The notes under the pieces are model-generated. The model was not told the DNA's origin. It searched no databases and was given only the letters and a program-made list of their open reading frames with translations. From Microvirga subterranea (lineage in GTDB: Bacteria; Pseudomonadota; Alphaproteobacteria; Rhizobiales; Beijerinckiaceae): a stretch of DNA of 64,000 nt. The DNA lies in assembly GCF_003350535.1 (NCBI RefSeq), contig NZ_QQBB01000001.1:420727-484726 (forward strand). The letters are read 5' to 3'. Numbering within the stretch: the stretch's first letter is position 1; every line of letters begins with the position of its first letter. A program made the position numbers and the translations under genes. Of this stretch, positions 50,485-60,347 are shown piece by piece.

Positions 50485-51477
50485 TTACAGCATGCTCGGG
50501 AGCACCCGGTCCGGCGGTTTGTGGCCGTCGATGAAGGCCTTGATGTTGACGATCACCTTCTCGCCCATGGCGACGCGGCCTTCGTGGGTGGCCGAGCCCA
50601 TATGGGGCAGCAGCACCACCTTGCCCTGCTTGGCGAGGCGCACCAGGCGCGGATTGACGGCGGGCTCCTCCTCGAACACGTCGAGGCCCGCGCCCGCGAT
50701 GGCTCCCGTCTCGATGAGCTTGGTGAGCGCGCCCTCGTCGATGATCTCGCCGCGGGCGGTGTTCACCAGGATCGCGTCGGGCCGCATGAGCTTGAGGCGG
50801 CGCGCCGAGAGCAGATGGTAGGTGGCGGGCGTGTGCGGGCAGTTCACCGACACGATGTCCATGCGGGCCAGCATCTGGTCGAGGGAATCCCAGTAGGTGG
50901 CCTCCAGCTCGGCCTCGATCTTCGGCGGCACGTGGCGGCGGTTGTGGTAATGGATCGAGAGCCCGAACGCCTTGGCGCGGCGCGCGAGCGCCTGGCCGAT
51001 GCGGCCCATGCCGACGATGCCGAGGCGCTTGCCCGTGATGCGGCGTCCCAGCATCCAGGTGGGCGACCAGCCGGACCAGTTGCCCGACGGGATGACCTGG
51101 GCGCCCTCCGGGATGCGGCGCGCCACCGCGAGAATGAGCGCCATGGTCATGTCGGCCGTGTCCTCGGTGAGCACGCCCGGCGTGTTGGTGACCGTGATGC
51201 CCTTCGCGACCGCCGCCGGCACGTCGATGTTGTCGACGCCGTTGCCGAAATTGGCGATGAGCTTGAGATTGGGACCTATCTGCTCCAGCAGGGCGGCGTC
51301 GATCTCGTCCGTGATGGTCGGGACCAGCACGTCGGCGGTCTTCACCGCCTCGGCGAGCTCCTCCGCCGAGAGCGGCTTGTCCTCGAGGTTGAGGCGCGTA
51401 TCGAACAGCTCGCGCAGGCGCGTCTCGATCGCGTCGGGCAGGCGGCGGGTGACGACGACGACAGGTCTCTTTTTCAT
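50485..51477 (-). CDS. D-glycerate/2-hydroxyacid dehydrogenase (glyoxylate reductase type)
   Basis: The 330-residue NAD(P)H dehydrogenase reduces glyoxylate or hydroxypyruvate. It has the nucleotide motif LGIVGMGRIGQALA (about 152-165) and catalytic R242 (NTARGEIIDE), an acid near E271 (DVFEEEP) and H292 (LPHMGSAT). N-terminal ANFGNGVDNID is family typical. ATG 51477 starts the domain directly; an in-frame ATG 18 codons upstream is less likely. Single gene between the AI-2E transporter and an SH3 protein. Confidence 0.92.
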   Translation of the reverse strand: MKKRPVVVVTRRLPDAIETRLRELFDTRLNLEDKPLSAEELAEAVKTADVLVPTITDEIDAALLEQIGPNLKLIANFGNGVDNIDVPAAVAKGITVTNTPGVLTEDTADMTMALILAVARRIPEGAQVIPSGNWSGWSPTWMLGRRITGKRLGIVGMGRIGQALARRAKAFGLSIHYHNRRHVPPKIEAELEATYWDSLDQMLARMDIVSVNCPHTPATYHLLSARRLKLMRPDAILVNTARGEIIDEGALTKLIETGAIAGAGLDVFEEEPAVNPRLVRLAKQGKVVLLPHMGSATHEGRVAMGEKVIVNIKAFIDGHKPPDRVLPSML

Positions 51478-51645
51478 CGGCTCGCGAGGTCCCAGCACTC
51501 GAAAAATCGCCGGAATCGCAAGAGTTTTCACGCTCTCTTAACCGTGTTCCGGCGACACAATGGCGACAGGCCGCCGCGTGGCGAAGCCCGTCAAGCTTCT
51601 CTACCAGAGGCGCGTCCATAGACAAAGCCAACCGACAGGGAATCC

Positions 51646-52182
51646 ATGCGCAAGATCCTCCTCAGCCTTGCCCTGCTGGCCTTCGGCGCCGCGCAAGCCT
51701 CGGCGCAGCAGCAGCCTCCGGGCGGACGGCTCGGAACCGGCCTCCCGGTGCCGCGCTACGTCAGCCTGAAGACGGACCGGGTGAACCTGCGCGAGGGCCC
51801 GTCCAAGGATCACCGGACCGCCTGGGTGTTCCAGCGCGCCGGGCTTCCCGTCGAGATCATCGCCGAATACGAGACCTGGCGCCGGATCCGCGACTCGGAA
51901 GGTACGGACGGCTGGGTGCTGCACTCGCTCCTGTCGGGCCGCCGCACCGCCCTGGTGATGCCCTGGGCGAAGGGCAACCAGCCGCCGATCCCCCTCCTCG
52001 ACCGGGCCGACGACAAGGGCCAGACGGTGGCGCAGCTGGAGCCCGGCGTGATCGCCAACATCAAGGGCTGCGACGGCAAGTGGTGCAGCATCAGCATCGT
52101 GCGCGACCGCAGCGTCGACGTGAACGGCTACGTCCGGCAGGAGAAGCTCTGGGGCGTCTATCCGAACGAGACGGTGGAATAG
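51646..52182 (+). CDS. Exported bacterial SH3 domain protein
   Basis: The 178-residue protein has a signal peptide (MRKILLSLALLAFGAAQASA) and two SH3_4-type domains: VNLREGPSKDHRTAWVFQRAG with DGWVLHSLLSGRRTAL, then QTVAQLEPGVIANIKGCDGKW with GYVRQEKLWGVYP. A cysteine pair (GCDGKWC) may form a disulfide. Such proteins bind peptidoglycan or other envelope polymers; the exact role is unknown. Confidence 0.9.
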   Translation: MRKILLSLALLAFGAAQASAQQQPPGGRLGTGLPVPRYVSLKTDRVNLREGPSKDHRTAWVFQRAGLPVEIIAEYETWRRIRDSEGTDGWVLHSLLSGRRTALVMPWAKGNQPPIPLLDRADDKGQTVAQLEPGVIANIKGCDGKWCSISIVRDRSVDVNGYVRQEKLWGVYPNETVE

Positions 52183-52239
52183 GACCCGAACCGCCCGCCC
52201 CCGGTCGGCCGGTTTCCGGTTTGGAAAGAATTCAGGGTT

Positions 52240-52425
52240 ATGCAACTCGATAACGTCATCAATGCCCTGAGGTCTTCCTTGTCGATCAACCTCCCCTTCA
52301 AGCTCCTCCCGATCCTCGCCCTCGTGCTCGGCATCGGGGCGCTCGTGGCCCCGCGCTTCCTCAACGTCTTCGTGGCGATCTTCCTGATCGCCTACGCGCT
52401 GGTGGGCTTCGGCATCCTGCGCTGA
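52240..52425 (+). CDS. DUF3096 small membrane protein
   Basis: The 61-residue protein has two hydrophobic segments (LLPILALVLGIGALVAP and FLNVFVAIFLIAYALVGF), the pattern of the DUF3096 family of short inner-membrane proteins found widely in proteobacteria. Function unknown. It follows the SH3 gene by 57 bases and may share its message. Confidence 0.85.
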   Translation: MQLDNVINALRSSLSINLPFKLLPILALVLGIGALVAPRFLNVFVAIFLIAYALVGFGILR

Positions 52426-52439
52426 TTCCAGCCCGGCCT

Positions 52440-53336
52440 TCAGGCCGAGGGAGGCTCCGCCTTCCCCTCGGCCCGGCGGGAAAAATGCGGCCCCAGAATG
52501 TTGAGGGCGAGTCCGAGCACGATGATCGCGCCGCCGACGGCCTCGATGGGCACCAGGGCCTCGTGGAGGAAGACCGAGCCGCCCGCGATCCCGGCCAGGG
52601 GGACGAGCAGCGCGAAGGGCGTCACGGTCGCGGCCGGATGGCGCGAAAGCAGGTAGGCCCAGGCCGCGAAGGCGAAGACCGTGGTCGGATAGGCCAGATA
52701 GGCGACCGAGGCCAGAGTCGAAGAATCGAGGTGGGTCAGCGCGTCGGCGACCCGGGACGGGCCATCGATCCAGAGGGACAGGCCCAGCAGCGGAATGGGC
52801 GGGATGAGGCTCGACCAGACCACGAAGCCGAGCATGTCGACTCGCCCGGCCTTCTTCGACACGATGTTGGCGACGCCCCAGGCGGCGGCGGCCGCGACCG
52901 TCATCATGAAGGGCAGCGCCTCGCTGCCCTCGAGGCGGGGAACCGCGATGAGGACGAGCCCCAGGCACGCCACGGCGCCGCCCACGATCTGGCACGGGCC
53001 GGGCCGCTCGCCCATCAGGACGGCGGCGAAGAGAATCGTGAAGAAGACCTGCGCCTGCATGACGAGCGACGCGAGGCTCGCGGGCATCCCGAACGCGATA
53101 GCCGTGAAGAGCAGCCCGAACTGGGCGATGCCGAGGAAGAAGCCGTAAGCAGCGAGATGCCGCCAGTTCGTCTTCGGGCGGGCGATGAAGAACACGGCCG
53201 GGAGCGCCGCGAAGGTGAAGCGCAGAGCGGCGAGCAGCAGGGGCGGCGTGGAGCCGACGCCGATCTTGATGACGACGAAGCTGAGGCCCCAGATGACCGT
53301 GACGAGGAGAGCGAGGAGGCAATGGCCGAGCGGCAT
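52440..53336 (-). CDS. EamA/DMT family transporter
   Basis: The 298-residue protein has ten membrane segments, in two EamA repeats beginning VIWGLSFVVIKIG and WGVANIVSKKAG; a motif FAAWAYLLSRHPAATV near the end is family typical. Similar proteins export amino acids or other metabolites, and EamA is the Escherichia coli cysteine exporter. It is not closely related to the EamA gene at 35366. Confidence 0.88.
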   Translation of the reverse strand: MPLGHCLLALLVTVIWGLSFVVIKIGVGSTPPLLLAALRFTFAALPAVFFIARPKTNWRHLAAYGFFLGIAQFGLLFTAIAFGMPASLASLVMQAQVFFTILFAAVLMGERPGPCQIVGGAVACLGLVLIAVPRLEGSEALPFMMTVAAAAAWGVANIVSKKAGRVDMLGFVVWSSLIPPIPLLGLSLWIDGPSRVADALTHLDSSTLASVAYLAYPTTVFAFAAWAYLLSRHPAATVTPFALLVPLAGIAGGSVFLHEALVPIEAVGGAIIVLGLALNILGPHFSRRAEGKAEPPSA

Positions 53337-53385
53337 GGGGTGACCTTACAACCGCCCGGCGAAAAAAGCCTTAACGTTTCGATCG

Positions 53386-53856
53386 TCAGGCTGCTTTCCG
53401 ACGCAGCCGGACGATGACTTCGACCCCCGCGACCTCCATGCCCGGAGGCGGGGCCGGCAGGTCGCCGACGCTCACGCCGGCGGACGGCATGTCGACGAGC
53501 TCGCCCTCGTCCTCGAGGAAGAAGTGGTGGTGCTCGGTCGGGTTGGTGTCGAAATAGGCCTTCGATCCGTCCACCGCGAGCTGGCGCAGGAGGCCGGCTT
53601 CCGTGAACTGGTGAAGGGTGTTGTAGACGGTGGCGAGCGAAACCGGCACCCGGGCCCGGCTCGCCTCGTCATAGAGCATCTCGGCCGTGATGTGCCGGTC
53701 ACCCTTGCCGAACAGGAGCCAGCCCAGCGAGACCCGCTGCCGGGTCGGCCGCAGGCCGACGCGGCGCAGCTTGTCCCGCAGCTCGGACAGGGGGCAACCC
53801 CGGCGTTGGACGGGAGCGGTCGCGGCTTGGATGTAGTCGGACAGGGGATCGGTCAT
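53386..53856 (-). CDS. irr: Iron response regulator Irr (Fur family)
   Basis: The 156-residue Fur-family protein has the Irr-typical start of its winged helix (VGLRPTRQRVSLGWLLFGKG), then HITAEMLYDEASRARVPVSL. A heme-regulatory C21-P22 motif (RRGCPLSE) lies in the N-terminal part and the triple histidine H109-H111 (TEHHHFF) is the second haem/metal site. Irr represses or activates haem and iron genes when iron is low and is degraded when haem is plentiful. Diverges from fabA, as often seen in this order; an 18-base palindrome lies 31 bases before its start. Confidence 0.92.
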   Translation of the reverse strand: MTDPLSDYIQAATAPVQRRGCPLSELRDKLRRVGLRPTRQRVSLGWLLFGKGDRHITAEMLYDEASRARVPVSLATVYNTLHQFTEAGLLRQLAVDGSKAYFDTNPTEHHHFFLEDEGELVDMPSAGVSVGDLPAPPPGMEVAGVEVIVRLRRKAA

Positions 53857-53886
53857 CGTCGGAACTGATTGTCGGAAAAAGCGCTT

Positions 53887-53904
53887 CTATCATTGCAATG
53901 ATAG
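53887..53904. promoter_or_regulatory. 18-base perfect palindrome upstream of irr
   Basis: CTATCATTGCAATGATAG reads identically on both strands. It begins 31 bases before the irr ATG and 197 bases before fabA, over the likely irr promoter. The ATGATAG half-sites resemble Fur-family boxes, so it may mediate control of irr by a Fur-type protein (Fur/Mur) or by Irr itself. Confidence 0.7.
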
Positions 53905-54100
53905 GAAAGCGAGGCCCTTGCCGCAAGGTTGGGACGGCCTCTCTCGCCTACGGCATTCTACTTAGGTGTTCTCATGAATCGCGGCTCGGGACGCAGGTCC
54001 CTTTGATGGACGGCCAAGCCTGTGCTACCAGAGCCCCGTTTTCGTGGCCTCGGGCATTCGGGGCCGTCTTGAGAGTGTGATGAAAGGATCGGCATCCGGC

Positions 54101-54622
54101 ATGGCGCGCCAGTCGAGCTTTACCTACGAAGAGCTTCTCGCCTGCGGGCGCGGAGAATTGTTCGGTCCCGGAAACGCGCAGCTGCCGCTTCCGCCCATGC
54201 TGATGTTCGACCGCATCACCTCCATCGGCGAGGATGGCGGCGAATACGGCAAGGGCCATGTGCGCGCCGAGCTCGACGTGAGGCCGGATCTCTGGTTCTT
54301 CCCCTGCCACTTCGCGGGCGACCCGGTCATGCCCGGCTGCCTGGGCGTCGACGCCCTCTGGCAGATGGTGGGCTTCTTCCTCGGCTGGTCGGGCTCCCCG
54401 GGCCGCGGCCGGGCGCTCGGGGTCGGCGAGGTGAAGTTCTCCGACCAGGTGCTCCCGACCGTCAGACGAGTGGTCTACGGGGTCGAGCTCAAGCGCGTGT
54501 TCCGCTCCAAGCTGGTGCTCGGCATCGCCGACGGCTGGCTCGAGGCCGACGGCAAGCGCATCTACGAGGCCAAGGACCTGCGGGTCGGCCTGTTCCAGCA
54601 GGGCGAGGCCGCCGGCGGCTAG
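54101..54622 (+). CDS. fabA: 3-hydroxyacyl-ACP dehydratase/isomerase FabA
   Basis: The 173-residue hot-dog fold enzyme dehydrates 3-hydroxydecanoyl-ACP and isomerises it, which starts unsaturated fatty acid synthesis. Active-site H70 (FFPCHFAGD) and D84 (LGVDALWQ) fall at the same numbers as in Escherichia coli FabA, which supports the ATG at 54101. Upstream in-frame starts (54044, 54080) would shift this numbering. First gene of fabA-fabB-fabI. Confidence 0.95.
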   Translation: MARQSSFTYEELLACGRGELFGPGNAQLPLPPMLMFDRITSIGEDGGEYGKGHVRAELDVRPDLWFFPCHFAGDPVMPGCLGVDALWQMVGFFLGWSGSPGRGRALGVGEVKFSDQVLPTVRRVVYGVELKRVFRSKLVLGIADGWLEADGKRIYEAKDLRVGLFQQGEAAGG

Positions 54623-54812
54623 TCGCGCCATGCGGCGAGCCCTGCCCCGCCGGCCTATTGCGTTGTCGGCGCATGGCTTTTACGGAAGGCCCGCACGGCC
54701 GTCCGGATCGCGCGGGCGATTCCGCGAGGGCTCACGGTTGAGATTGGGCAAGGTCGGCCTTACGTCTCCGGGACGATTGCTGACATGAAGTTCCTATGAA
54801 GAGGTCAAGGCT

Positions 54813-56036
54813 ATGAGGCGCGTCGTCGTCACCGGTATGGGCATCGTCTCGTCCATCGGCAACACCACGCAGGAGGTTCTGGCCTCTTTGCGGGAGGCGA
54901 AATCCGGCATCAGCCGGGCCGAGGACTACGCGAAGTACAACTTCCGCTGCCAGGTCCACGGCGCCCCGAACCTGAACGCCGAGGAAATCGTCGACCGGCG
55001 CGCCATGCGCTTCCACGGCCGGGGCACGGCCTGGAACCACGTGGCCATGGACCAGGCGATCCGCGACGCGGGCCTCGAGGAGAGCGACATCTCCAACGAG
55101 CGCACCGGCATCATCATGGGCTCCGGCGGCCCCTCGACCCGCGTGATCGTCGAGGCCGCGGACATCACCCGCGACAAGGGCCCGAAGCGCATCGGTCCCT
55201 TCGCGGTCCCGAAGGCCATGTCGTCGACCGCCTCGGCGACCCTCGCCACCTGGTTCAAGATCAAGGGCGTGAACTATTCGATCTCGTCCGCCTGCGCGAC
55301 CTCGAATCACTGCGTCGGCAACGCCTACGAGATGATCCAGTACGGCAAGCAGGACGTGATGTTCGCCGGCGGCTGCGAGGACCTGGACTGGACCATGTCG
55401 TCCCTGTTCGACGCCATGGGGGCCATGTCGACCAAGTACAACGACCGGCCGGCTACCGCCTCCCGGGCCTATGACGTCAACCGCGACGGCTTCGTGATCG
55501 CCGGCGGCGCGGGCGTCCTGGTGCTGGAGGAGCTGGAGCACGCCAAGGCCCGCGGCGCCCGCATCTACGGCGAGATCGTCGGCTACGGCCTGACCTCCGA
55601 CGGCTACGACATGGTGGCCCCGTCCGGAGAGGGCGCGATCCGGTGCATGCGCATGGCCCTCTCGACCGTGAAGACCCCGGTCGACTACATCAACCCGCAC
55701 GCCACCTCGACCCCCGTAGGCGACCAGAAGGAGATCGAGGCGATCCGCGAGGTCTTCGGCTCGGGCGAGAAGTGCCCGCCGATCTCGGCCACCAAGTCGC
55801 TCACCGGCCACTCGCTCGGCGCGACAGGCGTGCAGGAGGCGATCTATTCGCTGCTGATGATGAACAACGGCTTCATCTGCGAGAGCGCCCACATCGAGGA
55901 GATCGACCCGGCCTTCGCCGACATGAACATCGTGCGCAAGCGCATCGACGACGCGAAGATCGACACGGTGCTGTCGAACTCCTTCGGCTTCGGCGGCACG
56001 AATGCCACACTCGTCTTCAGCCGTTATAACGCTTAA
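54813..56036 (+). CDS. fabB: Beta-ketoacyl-ACP synthase I FabB
   Basis: The 407-residue condensing enzyme has the active-site C161 ([12 protein letters not shown]), H296 ([11 protein letters not shown]), K328 (ISATKSLTG) and H333 (GHSLGATG). It extends the cis-3-enoyl product of FabA and is needed for unsaturated fatty acids. It lies between fabA and fabI on the same strand. Confidence 0.96.
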   Translation: MRRVVVTGMGIVSSIGNTTQEVLASLREAKSGISRAEDYAKYNFRCQVHGAPNLNAEEIVDRRAMRFHGRGTAWNHVAMDQAIRDAGLEESDISNERTGIIMGSGGPSTRVIVEAADITRDKGPKRIGPFAVPKAMSSTASATLATWFKIKGVNYSISSACATSNHCVGNAYEMIQYGKQDVMFAGGCEDLDWTMSSLFDAMGAMSTKYNDRPATASRAYDVNRDGFVIAGGAGVLVLEELEHAKARGARIYGEIVGYGLTSDGYDMVAPSGEGAIRCMRMALSTVKTPVDYINPHATSTPVGDQKEIEAIREVFGSGEKCPPISATKSLTGHSLGATGVQEAIYSLLMMNNGFICESAHIEEIDPAFADMNIVRKRIDDAKIDTVLSNSFGFGGTNATLVFSRYNA

Positions 56037-56195
56037 AGAGCGTCACATCACTGAGACGTCCCTGTGCGAACCCCCGACGGATCTTTCGGGGGACCTCGCA
56101 TGGACGCGCTCGCCAATATCGACGCAACGGTTCGACGTGCACGCTTTGATAACAATCCGCGGCAGACAATCGAGCCGTCGACAAGGGGGACCCAA

Positions 56196-57026
<831 letters not shown>

Positions 57027-57359
57027 GGGCCAGCACCTCTCGTAAGGAGGGCCGTCAGGTCCGTCTCGAAGAGCCTGCCCCGGCCTTGATTCGGGGACGA
57101 GGGCGTCTCCAGAGAGCACTGGATCATCCTTCGAGACGCGGCTACGCCGCTCCTCAGGATGAGGCTTCGAGGCGCAGACTTCGTCTGCTCCTCAGGATGA
57201 GGTCGAGGGACGGCGATCTGCACCGCACCCGACGGGCCTCCCGCCTGCATCATTTGCCAATCCTTAACGTGCCGTAGCGTAAGCGTGAGATGAACGCCTG
57301 CGCTCGGCCACAAAAGTCCGACAACGATGCCAGCCGGGCCTTCGATGGGGGAGACCACG
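57027..57359. other. Intergenic region with two palindromic repeats
   Basis: The 333-base gap holds no gene. It contains the tandem palindromic repeat pair (57124-57202) and, near its end, the promoter and ribosome binding site (GGGGGAG at 57347) of the next operon. Confidence 0.6.
57124..57202. repeat. Tandem pair of CATCCTTCGAG/CTCAGGATG palindromic repeats
   Basis: Copy one (57124-57162) has TCATCCT and AGGATGA as outer arms with GCGGC/GCCGC inner arms. Copy two (about 57166-57202) shares TTCGAGGCGCAGA and TCTGCTCCTCAGGATGAGG, with its first arm partly lost. The element CATCCTTCGAGACG...CTCCTCAGGATGAGG is a common REP-like sequence in Hyphomicrobiales genomes. Confidence 0.8.
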
Positions 57360-57797
57360 ATGGCGCCGTTGATGACGCGCCGCGCGCTCATGCTGGGCAG
57401 CGCGGGCATGACCCTGGCCCTGGCGGCGGGATTGGGCCGGCCGGCCATGGCCCGCGATACCATCTCGCTCGACGACTTCCTCAAGGTCTCGGCCCGCCTC
57501 ACTGACCAGGACGCGGCCGATCTCGATTCTGACGCCGCCGCCAGGATCCTGCAGGGCCTCACGTCGATCGGGCGCGGACCCGGCCTCGTCCTGCTGGCGC
57601 AGGACCCGGCGGTCACCGCCGGCACGGTCGCGGACGACATCGTGGCGGCCTGGTACTCGGGCGTCTGCGACACGGACCGGGGCGAGGTATTGGCGACCTT
57701 CACGGGCGCCCTGGTCTGGAACGCCCTCGACTACACCAAGCCCTTCGGCTCCTGCGGCGGCGAGACCGGCTACTGGGCCGAGGCGCCGCAGAGCTGA
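57360..57797 (+). CDS. Small subunit of a periplasmic FAD-dependent sugar/alcohol dehydrogenase
   Basis: The 145-residue protein begins MAPLMTRRALMLGSAGMTLA, a twin-arginine-type signal, and continues with LDDFLKVSARLTDQDAADLD and WYSGVCDTDRG, matching the small gamma subunit of fructose, gluconate or glucose dehydrogenases (FAD-SLDH/PF12318 type). It carries the Tat signal that lets the large subunit reach the periplasm. ATG 57360 has GGGGGAG. The large subunit begins 13 bases after its stop. Confidence 0.85.
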   Translation: MAPLMTRRALMLGSAGMTLALAAGLGRPAMARDTISLDDFLKVSARLTDQDAADLDSDAAARILQGLTSIGRGPGLVLLAQDPAVTAGTVADDIVAAWYSGVCDTDRGEVLATFTGALVWNALDYTKPFGSCGGETGYWAEAPQS

Positions 57798-57810
57798 ACC
57801 GGGGGGATCC

Positions 57811-59424
57811 ATGACCGACATCCAAGCCGACGTCATCGTGGTCGGGTCCGGCGTCGCCGGCGCGACGCTCGCCGCCAAGGCGGCCGCCGCGGGCCTCAAG
57901 GTGGCCATCATCGAGGCGGGCGCGAAGGTCGACCGGGCCGAGGCGACGCAGCGCTATTGGGACGCCCTGATCAAGGTGCCCGAAAGCCCCTATCCGCCGA
58001 CGCCGCAGGCCGAGCACCCGATCTCCAACGACCTCGATTACTGGTACCGGCAGGCGGGGCCGGACAGGTTCAAGAGCACCTACGTGAAGGTGGTGGGCGG
58101 CACCACTTGGCACTGGCTCGGCACCTGCCTGCGCCACGTGCCGGCGGATTTCCGCCTGAAGAGCCTCTACGGCCGCGGTGTCGACTGGCCGATCGCCTAC
58201 GACGACCTGGAGCCGTTCTACGCCGCGGCCGAGACCGAGATCGGCGTCTCGGGCAATTCGTACGAGCCCCTCGGCTCGCCCCGCTCCGCCCCCTACCCGA
58301 TGCCGGCGATCCCGCAGACCTACCTCGACAAGGCCTTCGCCCGGGCCCTCGAAGGAACCGCCTACCAGGTCCGCGCGACGCCGCAGGGCCGGAACTCGCA
58401 GGAGCGGGACGACCGCCCCTCCTGCTGCGGCAATGCGAGCTGCATCCCGGTCTGCCCGGTCGGGGCGAAATACGACGCGAGCGTCCATGTGGACCGCGCC
58501 GTGAAGAGCGGCGCGGTCCTGCACGATCGGACCACCGCCACCTTCGTCGAGACGGGCCCGGACGGGCGCATTGCGGCGATCCGGGTGAAGCGGCCGGACG
58601 GCAGCGAGGGCCGGGCGGTCGGAAAGGTCTTCGTCATCGCGGCACATGCGGTCGAGACCCCGCGCCTCCTGCTCAACTCCCGCTCCGAGGCGACGCCGCA
58701 GGGGGTTGCCAACGGCTCCGGCCAGGTCGGCCGCAACCTCATGGACCACCCAACCCAGCTGAGCTGGGCGCTCACGAAGGAGCCGGTCTGGCCCTATCGC
58801 GGGCCGCTCTCCACCTCCGGCATCGAGAACCTGCGCGACGGTCCGTTCCGGGCCGAGCGCCCCGCCTTCCGGGTCGAGATCGACAACGACGGCTGGTCCT
58901 GGCCCACCAACGCGCCGATCAGCACCGCCGCCGACCTCGCCCGCACGGGCCTGCGCGGCAAGGCCCTCGACGCGGCCCTCCGCGACCACACCTCCCGGCA
59001 CGTGCGCGTGGCGTCCCTGGTCGAGCAGCTTCCCGATCCGGAGAACCGCGTCACGTTGGATGCGTCCGAGCGGGACATGTACGGCGTGCCCCTGCCGCGG
59101 CTCGCCTACCGCCTCGACGACTATGCGAAGGCCGGGCTCGCGGCCGCCCGCGCGGCCCACGAGGAGATTTTTGGGCGCCTCGGCACGCGCGAGATCCGCC
59201 ACATGGACGACTTCGCGGGCGCGGGCCACATCATCGGCACCGCCCGCATGGGCGAGGATCCGAAGACCTCCGTGGTCGACCGGGAGCTGCGCAGTCACCA
59301 GCACCGCAACCTGTTCATCCTCGGCTCGTCGGTCTTCCCCACCTCCGCGACCGCCAACCCGACCCTGACCATCGCGGCGCTCAGCCTGCGGGCGGTGGAG
59401 GCCGTGAAGGCGGCGACGGCGTGA
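57811..59424 (+). CDS. GMC family dehydrogenase, large FAD subunit with iron-sulfur motif
   Basis: The 537-residue GMC flavoprotein has the FAD motif VVGSGVAGATLAAKA, GGTTWHWLGTC, and a cysteine cluster C205-C206, C211, C215 (SCCGNASCIPVCPVGAKYDA) matching the 3Fe-4S site of FAD glucose dehydrogenase. MDHPTQ and HIIGTARMG are GMC C-terminal motifs. It probably oxidises a sugar, alcohol or polyol in the periplasm. The usual cytochrome c subunit, which passes electrons to quinone, is not encoded next to it. Confidence 0.88.
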   Translation: MTDIQADVIVVGSGVAGATLAAKAAAAGLKVAIIEAGAKVDRAEATQRYWDALIKVPESPYPPTPQAEHPISNDLDYWYRQAGPDRFKSTYVKVVGGTTWHWLGTCLRHVPADFRLKSLYGRGVDWPIAYDDLEPFYAAAETEIGVSGNSYEPLGSPRSAPYPMPAIPQTYLDKAFARALEGTAYQVRATPQGRNSQERDDRPSCCGNASCIPVCPVGAKYDASVHVDRAVKSGAVLHDRTTATFVETGPDGRIAAIRVKRPDGSEGRAVGKVFVIAAHAVETPRLLLNSRSEATPQGVANGSGQVGRNLMDHPTQLSWALTKEPVWPYRGPLSTSGIENLRDGPFRAERPAFRVEIDNDGWSWPTNAPISTAADLARTGLRGKALDAALRDHTSRHVRVASLVEQLPDPENRVTLDASERDMYGVPLPRLAYRLDDYAKAGLAAARAAHEEIFGRLGTREIRHMDDFAGAGHIIGTARMGEDPKTSVVDRELRSHQHRNLFILGSSVFPTSATANPTLTIAALSLRAVEAVKAATA

Positions 59425-59538
59425 CGGCCGCGGCCGCCTCTCCGTCGGGCGCTTGCTTTTCGAAGGACGGCGTTGACAGCAACAACCGGGAGTGTTTGTG
59501 ATCTTATAGCGCTTTCAGTCGCTGGTAGCGGGCCCATC

Positions 59539-60273
59539 ATGGCTTCCAGGCATCTCTACATCGAGCGTGTCTTCGATTTCGCCGAACAGTGCCGGGACCT
59601 CGCCTGCGCCGAGGCCGTGATGGCGGACCTTCAGTCTATCGTGGCCGATCTCGGCTTCTCGTCCTTTATCGTGACCGGACTGCCCCTGCCCAACCGCCCG
59701 CTCGAGCCCCTGGTGCTCCTGAGCTCGTGGCCGGAGGGCTGGTTCGAGCGCTACACGTCGCAGGACTACTTCCAGATCGATCCGGTCGGCCAGAACGTCT
59801 TTGCCACCACGGCCCCGTTCCGCTGGGGCGACGCGCCCTACCGCAAGGACAAGTCGCTGGCCAGGACCATGATGGGCGAAGCCGTCGAGTTCGGCCTCGT
59901 CGACGGGTTCTGCGTCCCGATCTACACGGCGACGGGCTGGCAGTCAGCCTTCAGCTTCGCGAGCGAGGTCCGGCTCGACATCGGCCCGAAGGAACTGGCC
60001 GCCGCCCATCTGCTGGCGCTCACGGCTCATGGCCGGCTGCGGACGCTCCTGGGCGAGGAGCCGCGCGCCAGGGGGCGCCTCACGCCGCGGGAGCGCGAGG
60101 TCCTGACCTGGGCGGCCGCCGGAAAGAGCGCCTGGGAGACCTCCACGATTCTTGGCATCTCCGAGGCGACCGTCATCACCCATCTCGACAACATCCGGCG
60201 CAAGCTTCAGGTGGCGAACACGACCCAGGCCGTCGTGGCGGCGCTGCAATCGGGCGAGCTCCAGCCCTACTGA
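59539..60273 (+). CDS. LuxR-type quorum-sensing transcriptional regulator
   Basis: The 244-residue protein has an N-terminal autoinducer-binding domain (about 10-165; the WPEGWFERYTSQDYFQIDPV motif holds the acyl-homoserine lactone) and a C-terminal LuxR helix-turn-helix (about 178-235; LTPREREVLTWAAAGKSAWE, ISEATVITHLDNIRRKLQV). ATG 59539 begins at the family-typical position. It lies directly upstream of the luxI homologue, the classic paired arrangement. Confidence 0.92.
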   Translation: MASRHLYIERVFDFAEQCRDLACAEAVMADLQSIVADLGFSSFIVTGLPLPNRPLEPLVLLSSWPEGWFERYTSQDYFQIDPVGQNVFATTAPFRWGDAPYRKDKSLARTMMGEAVEFGLVDGFCVPIYTATGWQSAFSFASEVRLDIGPKELAAAHLLALTAHGRLRTLLGEEPRARGRLTPREREVLTWAAAGKSAWETSTILGISEATVITHLDNIRRKLQVANTTQAVVAALQSGELQPY

Positions 60274-60309
60274 CCTCCCAAGATCTTCGGATACCGGCCC
60301 CGACCGGCC

Positions 60310-60333
60310 TTTGTGATGATGCCTCGTCACAAA
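60310..60333. promoter_or_regulatory. Inverted repeat in front of luxI
   Basis: TTTGTGA (60310-60316) and TCACAAA (60327-60333) form a symmetrical pair with a ten-base spacer, ending 15 bases before the luxI ATG. TTTGTGA also occurs at 59495-59501 before luxR. It could be a LuxR-type operator or an RNA hairpin near the ribosome binding site; the spacer is too long for a Crp site. Confidence 0.55.
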
Positions 60334-60347
60334 ACGGGAGGGCGGGC

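Noticed and set aside
60310..60333. Crp/Fnr binding site before luxI
   Set aside because: The TGTGA and TCACA halves are ten bases apart, not six, so the site does not fit Crp.
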